From Scylla paramamosain (Eukaryota; Arthropoda; Malacostraca; Decapoda; Portunidae), in assembly GCF_035594125.1 (NCBI RefSeq), contig NC_087163.1, positions 835,001-899,000 on the forward strand: DNA of 64,000 nt, given 5' to 3'. This document shows, piece after piece, positions 45,137 to 57,359 of the stretch. Both the position numbers and the translations under genes were made by a program. Position 1 is the first letter of the stretch; every line of letters begins with the position of its first letter. The notes under the pieces were generated by a model that was not told the DNA's origin, made no database searches, and saw nothing but the letters and a program-made list of their open reading frames with translations.

Positions 45137-45630
45137 GTATGTGGGTTTGTTGTGTTTTGTATTGGTTTATATATTTTCAGTTTGTTTTTATTATTATTTT
45201 TTTTTTTCAATTTTTTTTTATCCTACTATCTATTTATTTATTTTTGTTTGTTTGTTTGTTTGTAGAGTGTACCATGTATTTTTTAAGGTTTGTATTAAGG
45301 CTGCTCACTCATACAGTACAAATTTAGCTGCAACATGGGTGATCTGAACTAAGCTGGTCATCCTCTCTCTATACCTGTTCTTTTATTCACTTTCCTTCAT
45401 CCTTTGCTTACCAGTCTGTAAATGAGAAACAGGAATGGAGGTAGAAATACCATCCTTTCATATTTTCCTTTGAAAGATTACCTTGAAGTCATGTTGTGTC
45501 TTTAGTAGTAGTGGTTGTGACCTAATGACCAAGTGGGTTATACTGATGCAACTTTTAGATACATTTAGAAAGAAAAAAAATTGATGTGGTTTGGTTGTAA
45601 TAAGTGGTAATTCCTTTTTTTTCCTGACAG

Positions 45631-48600
45631 AAATTAAATTGGGATGACCTTGTTCAAAAGAAAGTACCTGCTCCCTTTGTACCAAGAATCAGTACTGAGT
45701 TAGATGTTAGTCATTTTTCTGAAGAGTTCACTGCAATGATACCACAGGATTCTCCAGCAATCATTCCTCCAGATGTTGAGAAAATGTTCAATGTAAGTAC
45801 CCAAATAAGACTTAATTGTATATGTATATGTATGAATGTATGTATGTATTTATATGAGTGTGTGTACTCTTCCAAAGATAGTATTGTTACATTATTATTT
45901 CAGGGCTACTCCTACGTTGCTCCATCAATTCTCTTCACTGACAGTGTCATCAGCGACAGCAGCAGCCTTTTCAAGATGTCACCAGACAGAAGACCTTCCA
46001 CAACCAACCTATTATTGGCTTGTAGCTTTAAGGTTAGTACCCACTTTCTATTCTGCTGTTGCTGATTTACTTGCTAATTTTAATTCTTCACTATTAACTC
46101 TTTGACTGCTGCTGCTGCTGTTTGCTACATCTTTCCTTAACCACTAATCACTTTGAGACATTTTTACTTGTTCTACAGCCATCTCTAATCTTTAAACTGG
46201 GTACAAATTGCAAAATCCATTCTTTTTAATCCCCTTCTTTCACGTAGATGATTATTATAAAGATTTCATGCATTACTTCTGGTGCTGTAAATTGGTTTGT
46301 ATCAGTGAAAGCATTAAAACATACTTGAATTTTTGGTGAATTGTCTCAGCGTGATTTTGACAGTAAAGGTAAATAAATTGTCATAGTAGTAGCAGTAGTA
46401 ATAATATAAGTATGCATGGCTGATGTCTTCCCCTGTGAGGGATAGATTCAGATTCAGATTCAGATTCTTTATTCCACGAAAGTGGTTATTAAGTACATTA
46501 TATTTCACATAGCTTTACATAAATATGGAGGTCATAAAACTAAACTGTAGATTGAAATATCTTAGTATACTACTAAATGATTAAATTGCAGAATGTTGTC
46601 ATCGAAAAATATTAAGAGTATAAAATAATCATGGTAACTAAAATAGTATTTCTACACTAAAGTGCAATGTCTACCTCTAAGTAAAATAAAATACATGAAT
46701 GTCCTTAAAATTATGTTTAAATGATAATAAGACCATAAAATGCTGGATAAAATATGGGTGTAAAGCTTCATCACTGTGCGTTTTCTAACATATGTCTAAA
46801 ATATTTATATAATATTTGCAGATTGGAAATGTTTCCTGAGGTTAGTCTTAAAACTGTTTAGATTTTGAGACAGGGTGATGGTGGATGGGAGTTGGTTCCA
46901 CAACTTAGGACCCAACACAGTGAGGTCCCTGGCACCGCTGTCTGTTCTGGTCCGGGGAACATGCAAGTTGTTTCTTTGTCTAGTTTTACTGTTTGTCACA
47001 TCATTTACAGTATTAAAAGATAAAAAGGATAGAAAGCCATCAGGATAACATCTTCGCAAATGTCAAACATATGTTTCTCCTTAACCCTGAGCCATTTAAG
47101 TTCTTTAAGGAAAGGTGATGCACGGTCATATTTCCTGCCACCTCCCACTGCTACTTTAGCTGCAAAGTTTTGAAGTTTTTGGGCCTTACACAGAAGAGTT
47201 TCGTTTGTTGATCCCCACACTTGAATGCAGTAATATATTGTGCTTAATGCAAGTGATTGAGTAACAAGAATTCGTGTGGGTTTATCAAAACATTTACTAA
47301 TTCGATTTATATACATTAATATGCCTGTCACCTTCTTCTGTAACTCATTTAAATGAACATCAAACAACATATATTTATCAAAATACACTCCTAAATTCTT
47401 AACATGATAACTTGAAAGTATGTTCTCTCCATCAAAATGTATGGTAGTGTCAGGAGGAATCTTAGCTAGGAGTTGGCGATTGCCTAGGAAAATACATTGC
47501 GTTTTACTTGGATTTAAAAGTAGGCCATTACTCAGAAAATAGCGTTTACATTGTCTTAGAGTTGTTTCAGCATCATTAATGAGTTGATGGATGTTGTTAA
47601 CTGTGCCTTCGTGTAATATTTGAGTATCATCCGCGTATTGCACTATGAAACCATTAACGTGCTCTGACAGATCATTTACATAAATGCCGAACAATAGCGG
47701 GCCAAGAATTGAGCCTTGTGGGACTCCATAGTTCACTTTCTGGTCTTTAGATATTGCCCCATTCAAGCGGACAGACATGGTTCTGTTGGTCAAATAATTA
47801 TCTAGACCTTTCCTTGTTGCTTGTTCAACTGCATGATGTCTTTAACACACACTTCTCTACCCCATCCAAGTACTACCATTCAAGTAGCTTTCCTCACCTA
47901 TCACTACTTTCAACTTCACTCACTCTTTCTTTTGGAGATGTCATTGATATGAAATCGTTTTGACACAAAATGATTTAAGTAACAATTAGTTTAAGATCAT
48001 ATTATTTTCTTTTCCTTGCATTTAATCATTGTATGCCTGTATCTAATTCATGTTGGTTTCACAGGCACACACCTACATTGTGATGGAGCTCCTTGGAGGT
48101 GGAGAGCTGGCTGCTTCAGAGGATCAGGAAACACGAGAGGTTCACAGAGGCTCGCCTCGGGCTTCGGTCGTCGTGAGGAACCTGGTGTCAGCAGTTCACT
48201 ACATGCACAGGAAAGGCATCAGTGTTCACGGAGACCTAAAGCCAGACAGGGGTGAAGAGTTAGGAGAGGGAGAAGAAATATGTTGGGAATTAATGGAATG
48301 GGAGGGAATAAAAATAGAAAAGTGGTTGGTGTTGAGGATAGACAGAAAAGAAAAGAAAGGAAAGGTGAAAAAAAGGAAGTTTTTTTGCATTGATTTTCCA
48401 TCTGCTTATTTTAAAGAATTTATGGCATGGAATATTATTGATCTCCATCATTTGTATGGCCTTTATAATAAAAAGTATGAATTTATTCCATTCAGATATT
48501 ATCCTTCTCCGAGGCCATTCTAATCTAATTATCTTTTCACGGAATCTCTTGTTCAAGGATTCTTCTGAAGATTCAGTTATTAAGATTGTGGATTTTAGGT

Positions 48601-48677
48601 TTGCACATTTGATGCCTGACAAGGAAAAGGATGGCAGCACGAAGACACCGTGCTTCACTGTTCACTATGCAGCGCCT
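45631..48677 (+). pseudogene. MSK-type kinase fragment, unit copy 2
   Basis: Exons correspond to copy 1: 45631-45792, 45904-46032, 48065 to about 48247, and about 48543-48677. It shares the same missing ATP lobe, compensating insertions and HGD. In addition the DFG triad reads DFR (near 48595), which would remove the magnesium-positioning glycine. Confidence 0.77.
46444..47845 (-). mobile_element. 5'-truncated CR1/L2-like LINE, unit copy 2
   Basis: Same insertion as in copy 1. This copy reads GVPQGSILGPLLFG, closer to the usual RT motif than GVPEGS...S of copies 1 and 3. YADDT is intact and the tail is GAATCT units. Confidence 0.82.
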
Positions 48678-49537
48678 CTGTTACATCCTGTTATTCACAG
48701 GTACAGGTTATAAAGTGGGTGTTGTTGTGCCCTGCAACCAGAGATGTGGCCATTTCCTGTATGTGTTCCACCATGGCATTCACCAGCAGTACCACACCAT
48801 AGAGTGTTGTTTCTTCCTTACACAGACCACCTAAACAACATTCACAAGCTTAAACATTAGCAGTGAGTGCTTCTTTTTGTTTAAGTCCTGTTTGTTACTC
48901 CTCAAAACCTTCAAACAGTGCCAAAAGCCTCATATCTTCATGGTACCGCTTGAACATTCATGCACTGGTTGAGTATCTTGTGTGTAATTTTATGATGAAA
49001 GGTTTTTAATGCAGGGACAGTTGTTTATAGGGAATTTTACATTATTTTTAGTGTACAACCATCCAAAAGGCATTTAGCTCAGTGTTAGTGCAACAACCAC
49101 ACAGTACTGAATGTAGGGTTTCCTGTTTCATTAGAGATTTCTCTGCAGTGGTGTTTTCAATACAAGGAGTGTTTTCTATAGTTATTTTCTTTATTTTGAG
49201 GGCTTGCTATATCCTGCACAACTCTAAAAATACATCAAATTAACCTCCCACCAAAGCACAATACAGACACTTCCATTGGCTGTAACATTACTGCTAATAC
49301 TGCAACATTCTTCCTGAGGGGAACCACACACATTAACAATAACACATGTAACAAAAAACTACACCAAACATATTAAGCTCAACATTTTTGTATAATAATT
49401 TTTATAAACATGAATGACCAAAAATGGTTCTAGGATAAAAGAGGAAAAAAATGACAGAACACTACAGCATAACAGTACAAATGGCAGGTGTGTCTCTTTT
49501 CTCTTATTCCTTATTTGCAAGGATTAAAGCTGTTACC

Positions 49538-51590
49538 TTAGAGATCACAAGAAGTGGGACGGTACAGTTCGCTAAGCTGCCGGTACACGTAGGATGGTGC
49601 AGTACCTCGACTGAAATAAAAGAGATTTAAATGGTCAGCAGCCATTATTTAAAGCTAAGTGAGTAGATGTGCAAGATAAACAGGGTACAGTAAAATCCCT
49701 CTTGTCCGGCATCAACGGGACCGCCGACGTGCCGGACACTTGAATAGAAGTGAAATTATGTCCACGATGACCACCCTACACTCACGCATCTTACCACAAC
49801 AATGATGATCAGCTGATCTGATCAGCTGCTTAAGTGTAAGCACAACACACTTCCTTTTTTCTACAACTTTAGGCGTGATGAAGGCGTCGGGCGATAAACA
49901 GTGCACACGCGGGACTGAGTCACTGAGTAAACACAGTGCAGTGGGCTGCGGGTGGCGCGAAGCAGTGCGCTGTGGTGGCAAGGGGACGGAGTATGCCTCG
50001 CGTGGGAATTTTAATTGATTTTGTGAGCACACATTGATTTTTTATTGATTTTAAGGCTCGGGGAAAAATGTGCCGGATACTTGAAGCTGCCGGATACTGG
50101 AATGCCGGATGAGAGGGATTTTACTGTATAATAAATTGACTAAGTTGTTTATCTCACTCATAAGTAAAACATAAAGGCCTTTCATTTGATGCATTTAGGA
50201 TCAGAAGTTTTACTGGGAGATGAAGTACAGTGCTAAATAACAGTTTGTGCATAAAGCTGACAAATACTGATGTCTCCTGAGGTCAGCCCAGGCCCAACAA
50301 GGAAAGCAAATAAAAAAATGAAATGAACCCCCAACATCACACCTTGAAAGGACCACACAGTCATATGAACAACACAAACTCACTTGTTAGTTATGAAACC
50401 AGTGACATTTTCTGGAGGAACGTAATCTAGCTGAGTCAGCGCAGTATTTACAGACGGCCAAAACTTTGTTCCCTCTGGGATAATAGAAGTGGTGGTTTGG
50501 TGGCTTATTTCTTCACAGCCCATCAAGCTAAATTTGTATGTGGGAGTGCACACATACAGCTGAAAATGAAGATTTGTGACAATAAGCAAAATGCACAATT
50601 CATGCCATGATTTTCAATATTATATAGGTACTGATCTGATAGTATCTAGCTCCACATGAGACAACAGGTTGAGGTTTGAGAAAGGACCATCCAACACTCA
50701 ACACGAGGAATGTATATCCACCTACATGAAATAAACATGTGGAAAAGGAATGTATCAAAAACTGGAATCAAGAATTTCTGTGAGAATAAAATGGTATGTA
50801 CTTTTGTGATACCTTCCCTGTTCAATTTGCAACAGTAAATATGTTTCAAATACTGCCCCACTGAAAGAGGTATCAGGATAATGACTAACAAATAAAACTT
50901 ACTGGAACAGAATAAAACTTTGGTGGTGAGGCAAGAGAGGCTGCACCAACAAAGGTCTCAATGCCTCCGTTGGTCACCACCGTCTCGGTGCCAACGATGA
51001 CCTTGTTGACACGTGACATGATGGGGAACACTGCAGAGTCTTGAATTAATGTTGTCTCAATTCCAGCAGTACATAAAGCTTTTGCCACTGGGTGACCCTG
51101 CACAAGTAAAAGATGTATTGAGAACATAAGAACATAATAAAATAAAGGAAGCTGCAAGAAGCCATCACCCCTACATGTGGCAGTCCCTGTGTTATGTATC
51201 GTGCACATCAGACACGATGACGTGAAAGAGACGCATAAAACACCTTACATCATATTTAGGGGCACGTTCGGCAACAATAACGTGGAATTTCCTTTGTGTG
51301 GCTGCCTTGGTCAGGAAGGCCAAGACCAGTGGACACATTGCACACATCACAATGACCTCATCATTGTGAATCTTGCTTACACCTTGGGCAGCTATCAATT
51401 CTTGGCTGAAATAAAAGGAATCAATATAATACTGGTAACAAACAACGTCAATGTCCCAAATGTCAGTGTAATCTTTACTCTACCTTTGTTCAACCTCAGC
51501 TTTCTGTTCACCAATGGCCTCAAGTACTCTGTCCTGCAGCTCTGGAATAACCTCCGTGCATTTTGGGAGATCTCCACATGCAGGGTGAGT
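49538..51590 (-). CDS. EIF2B2: eIF2B subunit beta, C-terminal exons, unit copy 2
   Basis: Exons in coding order are about 51590-51484, 51405-51249, 51097-50903, 50559-50384 and 49610-49538. Frames, borders and predicted residues match copy 1. No disabling change is seen and no N-terminal exon is visible. Confidence 0.77.
49688..50126. mobile_element. Tigger/pogo-like MITE, unit copy 2
   Basis: 439 bp with TA on both sides, at the same insertion site as copy 1. Confidence 0.88.
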
Positions 51591-51711
51591 CTACTAGCAT
51601 GGACTGTGAGAGGCTTGGGTACTCCACACCTTGCTTCTCTCCACGTGGTGTGTTGTGTTCATCAATTACTATCTGCGTGAAGAAGAAAAATAACTTAAAT
51701 TAATAAATGAG

Positions 51712-51713
<2 letters not shown>

Positions 51714-51751
<38 letters not shown>

Positions 51752-51768
51752 ACAGAAAGGCAAAATAC

Positions 51769-51839
<71 letters not shown>

Positions 51840-51869
51840 CTGTACTTAAGCAATTATATCTTTCCATAC

Positions 51870-51903
<34 letters not shown>

Positions 51904-51968
51904 AACGTTTCCCTAAGGGCGTTACATCACTGTGTGTGTGTGTTCTATATCTCTAGGGCGGAATCTTT

Positions 51969-52004
<36 letters not shown>

Positions 52005-52009
52005 GGAAA
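51714..52009. repeat. (CA)n / (GA)n microsatellite cluster, unit copy 2
   Basis: The first (GA)n tract is longer than in copy 1 (about 51773-51838). Confidence 0.93.
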
Positions 52010-54390
52010 CAAGGAAGAGAATGAAAAATAAATAAAAAAGCAAGAATAATGATGATAACAACAACAATAAAAGGTCAGTTTTTTTTTTTTATGGGATACT
52101 TATGTGAATTGAAATACGCCTAAATGTTTACGTTCTTGAGAGAAAACGGAGGTCAGTTTTTTATTTTTATGGGATACTTATGTGAATTGAAATACGCTCA
52201 GTTATTTGTATATCACTGCTTCACAGACATCTCCAGCACGTGTTCCCTTTGAGTAGCACCAAACCCACCAACACCCACACATTGGTAAGCCTTCTAAGCA
52301 CATACTAGTTTACATTGGCGCAGATATATTAAAAAGATTAATCACAAAAGACTAATTAAAAACATATATTCAGTACATGCAGGTGGGCTCTCCTTGACAC
52401 ACAGAGAAAGGCTGGTAATTCTCTGTTGATCATTAGCTACAGTATGGAAGCCTCTGTTATACTTCGATATCTCTGTGAAGTATTGTTGTTTTTTAACGTC
52501 AAATGGTAAATATTTAATAATTATAAGGTAAGATATAACAGTATTAAGCCAAGCCTTTAATTCACACAAGCTTTTCAATGATTGCACATTACGCCACACA
52601 AGGGACGAGACATTGCAGTGTAAGCCACGACCAGTTTGAATTTGGCGCTTCAATCAGTAAACGTCTACATACTTTGACAATTACAGTGATAATGGCCTGA
52701 GATTTATTTTTACACGCTTATAATTCTTTATATTTAATTTTCTATTAGTTTAGTTTAATATAAAAGAAGTTGGTGGTTGTTATTGAAAGGTAAAAGTGTG
52801 TTGTGGATAGGTTTGTGTCCGTACTGTGCAGAGCAGGCCAAGGGAGGACAACACAGCACCAGACGTGACACAGAAAGGCACTGTGTTCAAAGGGTGCCAT
52901 AAACTGTGGCTTTATTTAATGTATTTTGGCAGAACAAGACAGTGACAGGGCCGTGGGTGCCTGCGTGTGCTGGTGCAAGCTTGGTGCCTGCCTGGAGGTG
53001 CCTACAGGGAGGTGCCTACAGGGCCACCAAGGCTAATATTGGTAAGAAACCTTCCCACCACTTGTCCAGCCAGCTAATTTGCACAGTCTGATGTAACAGG
53101 CGGTGACTGTGATAGTGTTGTTACCTGTCACCCACAACAACAACAACAACACAGGGCTGTCAGGTTTATTGTTAAGCCTGGTATTTCATGTTTTTGCACC
53201 TCGTTAGCAATATATTGATGTGACGCAGCATTCCACGGTGCCACAAGCGCTCCAAGCCTCCACCACAAAACTCTTACTAATTAACCATGACAGGAATTAG
53301 AAAAACGTAAAAAAAATCCACTTGCCTTATGTTATCAGCTGAGGTGGAGGCAGCCTTCCCCATTTATCCGCCAATATCTGCTTTATTTGTCACTTATTGT
53401 AAGCCTAACACGTCACTAAGTGGAGCCACATGACAAGGCTTTCATATCCGCTAGCTAGATATATCCGCCATTGCCTCATTTAGTTACGATGGAAGAATAA
53501 CAGGCAAAATAGCGGCCGTCCTCTCCACTGGCAAGGGCCGCCATGATGCCTGGCTACCTGTTTGAATCTGTGGGTTCCAATATTTTTTGGGTATTTTTCT
53601 TAACTTCTTTATTTTGGTAGTATAGCATGTTTTTATGGTTTAGAAAAATAATTATTTGCTTTAGAAGTGTTTTCGCTGCTTGTGTTGACTTGTGTCCAAT
53701 TTTGTGTTGATTGACGAAAATGTGGGGTGTTTTTTTGACGCTATTTTGACAAACTTGGTTTTTTATTTCACGCTCTAATTACGTCTTTTGTATTTCTAAA
53801 AATTGCTTATGATTTTTAAATTGTTTTCTGGTTCCTGTTGAGAGGAATAAGTGGGTTTTAAAAATGGTTTATGGTCCTGTTAAAAGTTGTGATTATAACA
53901 CTTTTTGTGTTATTGTGTCTCTATTTCAGCTTGTAACTAACTTTTTAATGCCTGAAAAAATAGTTTGTATGTTTTAAAGTGTTTTATCTTGTTGTTGAGT
54001 CAAAATAGGTGGACTTTCCAGTGGTTTTTAATCGTAATTAGGTTCCAACACTTGTTTTTTACACAATTTCGGTTTTATTTGTTTATTCTTGTTCCAGGTA
54101 ACTTTTGATGGTGTAAGATGATAGTTCAGATTTTTTAAAATTTTTTACGTTCCTAAAAATTCAAATGCTGTGGAGTTTTCAATGATTTAAATGGTGCCGA
54201 ATATTTCAACACTTTTTCCATATTTCATTTGGATATTTTTTAAATACTACTCAAGCTGGAGCTGTTATAATATTGTGGATATTTTTTAAAGTATTTGTCA
54301 AGTCAGAATATATAAGGCATTCCAGCCTAGCTCCATTTTTTCGAGGGGTCAATTTCGAAATGAAATCCGTTACGGTACGTAAATTAGCCG

Positions 54391-54398
54391 TGACGTCA
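54391..54398. promoter_or_regulatory. CRE palindrome in a candidate promoter, unit copy 2
   Basis: Same TGACGTCA and ATCCGCCATGATGG context as at 42645. Confidence 0.35.
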
Positions 54399-54675
54399 CA
54401 TCCGCCATGATGGACCCGGGCCCTTGATCGGCTCCGCTGTCTCCTCGGTAATAATTATCGTATTTTGCAGTGTTTTCCTGGTGTTTCCACGTGTTTCTAA
54501 ACTCAGACGTGTAGATAAGAGTAGAATGAGTAAGAAAATAAGAGAAATAGAGGAGGAAGAGGAAGGGAGAAGGAATAGAGGAGGTGGTAAAACAGAAAAA
54601 TGATAAGAAAACAATATTTAGCTTAATTTTCCCTGCTGCCCTGTCTGTCTTGGTAGTATTTGTCTTCCCTGACAG

Positions 54676-55306
54676 TGCTTCCAGTGTATTTGGTGTGTTT
54701 AAGAGGTGTTGGAGTGTGTCTGGAGGTGTTTAGGGAGTGTTGCAGTGTGTCTGGAGGTGTTGAAAGGGTGTTGAAGTGTGTGTTTTAGGGATTTGGTGAT
54801 GTTTGAGTCAATATTTAGCGTTCCTGGTGTGTTTTGGGGTGTCTTAGGCTTGTTTAGGAGTGCTTTAAGTGTGTTTTGGACTGTTTTCAATGTTTTGTGA
54901 TGTTTCAAGTGTATTTTAGGATGTTATGGACGAGTTTGGGTGTGTTTTGTGTGGATACCGGGGAATTTTGGGTGCGTTTGTGAATATTTTAGGTCAGTGT
55001 GGGTGTTTTGGGGTGTTTTAAGTGTGTTTTGGGCCGTTTTCAGTGTTTTGGGATGTTTTAAGTGTGTTTTAGGATGTTATGCATGAGTTTGAGTGTGTTT
55101 TGGGTAGGTACGGTGTGTTTTCGATGCGTTTTAAGTCAATTTGGTGAGTTTTGGAGTATTTTAAGTGTGTTTGGGGATATTTTGGTGCACTTTCGATGTG
55201 TTTAGGGTGTTTTTTGTGCGTTTAGGAGTGTTTAAGGTGTTTTAAGGTGTTTTAGTGTGATTGGAGTTGCTTTTGAGGTGTTTTGGTTATGTTAAAGGCA
55301 TGTTGC
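54676..55306. repeat. Degenerate G/T-rich repeat, unit copy 2
   Basis: Nearly identical to 42930-43560. Confidence 0.75.
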
Positions 55307-55659
55307 AGATAAGTACTGGGTCTTTGAGGGTAGAAGTGGTGTGCTGGAGGTAAAATAAAAGGTTCTGGAGTGTTTTAGGGGGGACTGTGATAGTAGAAGC
55401 GTGTCAGGGGTGTTATAGCGTGTGTTGTGATGTATGAAGCTTCTAGATGCATGTGGGGGCGATGTCTGGGTCTGTACGAGGTGTTGTGGTGTTGGAGTCC
55501 TAGCAGGGGAAGGTACTGGAGGTTGTAGTGATGGGTAGAGGGTAAAAACAGAGGTACACTTTAGGTTAGGTAAGGTTAAGTGTTCATTGGTGTTGATTCA
55601 GTAATACAATCTTTTTTTTTTCAGATACAAATGTAGAGGGACGAAATAGAGAAGCAGGA

Positions 55660-55787
55660 AGACCACCACCACCACCACCACCACCACCAGCAGTGTGGAA
55701 GAAAGGTTAGACAAGCGAAGAAAGTTGGAAAATTAATAATTAAACGCTTGCTGTCTTTTATTATCTTGAGTATAAAATGGTTATATG

Positions 55788-55866
<79 letters not shown>

Positions 55867-56105
55867 ATTAGTAACCCTGTTGACAGAAGTGACATCCGCG
55901 TCTTCTTAGATGTAAACAAAGCGGTACTTTCCTTCCAGCTGGTGATAAAACTCTCTCTCGCTCTCCCTCACTCTCCCTCACTCTCCCACGCCACGGAAGC
56001 AGTGGAATAAAGCACAGGAGGAGGAAGTGAGAGGATAATGAAGTTTGGAAGTTTGTGATACGTAAGAAGGTTACATGTTGTGAGAGGAATATAGTGCTGT
56101 CTGTC

Positions 56106-56149
<44 letters not shown>

Positions 56150-56220
56150 GAAGAAAATGCTATATTATATCTACGTGTTTAAAAGTTTCTGTGAGGGAAT
56201 GTGTGTGTGTGTGTGTGTGT
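55660..56220. repeat. (CCA)n, (CT)n and (GT)n tracts at the end of unit copy 2
   Basis: (CT)n at about 55791-55863 is shorter than in copy 1, and (GT)n at about 56110-56146 is slightly longer. Confidence 0.9.
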
Positions 56221-56366
56221 GTCCCTCCTATATATACAAAAAATAAAACAAAATAAATAAATAAATAAATAAAGTAAAACAAGAACATTTTTACGACTTT
56301 AAATAATTTTCCCGACACACTTGTGCATGGAGGCAGTGTTCCATGAGTGTTGAGTGACAAATATTG

Positions 56367-56655
56367 GCTTAACTTAACTTAACTTAAATATTGACTTAAC
56401 TTAACCTAACCTAACTTCTTTTAACCTAACCTAACTTAACTTAACCTAACCTAACCTAACTTAACCTAACCTAACCTAACTTAACCTAACCTAACATATG
56501 CTAACTTAACCTAACCTAACCTAACCTAACCCAACCTAACCTAACTTAACCTAACCTAACCTAACATATGCTAACTTACCCTTACCTAACATATGCTAAC
56601 CTAACCTAACTTAACGTAACCTAACCTCACATAACCTAACCGAACCTAACACCCG
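56367..56655 (+). repeat. TTAGG-type array (CCTAA strand), unit copy 3
   Basis: No difference from the copy 2 array that I can see. Ends in the acceptor of the exon at 56659. Confidence 0.92.
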
Positions 56656-56658
56656 CAG

Positions 56659-56866
56659 AGGAACGCACGGACAAGCAAGGTGGTATTCGGCAGTCTGATC
56701 CTGGACCTGCTTGGCTTCACGGTGGTGCTGGCTCTGTTTCCTGCTCTCCTCGACTATTATTCCAAGCACGACTCCAGCAGCTTGTATTCCTCTCTGCTCT
56801 CCTGTGTCACGTATTACCAGCACATCATCGGCGTCCCTGCGAGGTTCCACTCTGTCTTGTTTGGTG
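56659..56866 (+). pseudogene. MFSD10-like exon 2, unit copy 3
   Basis: An isolated, open exon identical in predicted sequence to copy 2, with the same borders. Confidence 0.75.
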
Positions 56867-57359
56867 GTATGTGGGTTTGTTGTGTTTTGTATTGGTTTAT
56901 ATATTTTCAGTTTGTTTTTATTATTATTTTTTTTTTCAATTTTTTTTTATCCTACTATCTATTTATTTATTTTTGTTTGTTTGTTTGTTTGTAGAGTGTA
57001 CCATGTATTTTTTAAGGTTTGTATTAAGGCTGCTCACTCATACAGTACAAATTTAGCTGCAACATGGGTGATCTGAACTAAGCTGGTCATCCTCTCTCTA
57101 TACCTGTTCTTTTATTCACTTTCCTTCATCCTTTGCTTACCAGTCTGTAAATGAGAAACAGGAATGGAGGTAGAAATACCATCCTTTCATATTTTCCTTT
57201 GAAAGATTACCTTGAAGTCATGTTGTGTCTTTAGTAGTAGTGGTTGTGACCTAATGACCAAGTGGGTTATACTGATGCAACTTTTAGATACATTTAGAAA
57301 GAAAAAAAATTGATGTGGTTTGGTTGTAATAAGTGGTAATTCCTTTTTTTTCCTGACAG

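Larger units (their letters stand above)
44491..56220 (+). repeat. 11.7-kb amplified unit, copy 2 (complete, 11,730 bp)
   Basis: Same order as copy 1 from the TTAGG-type array rightwards, but it opens with the inverted intron segment in place of MFSD10 exon 1. Many of its single-base differences are private to this copy in the 45.7-50.1 kb part. Confidence 0.93.
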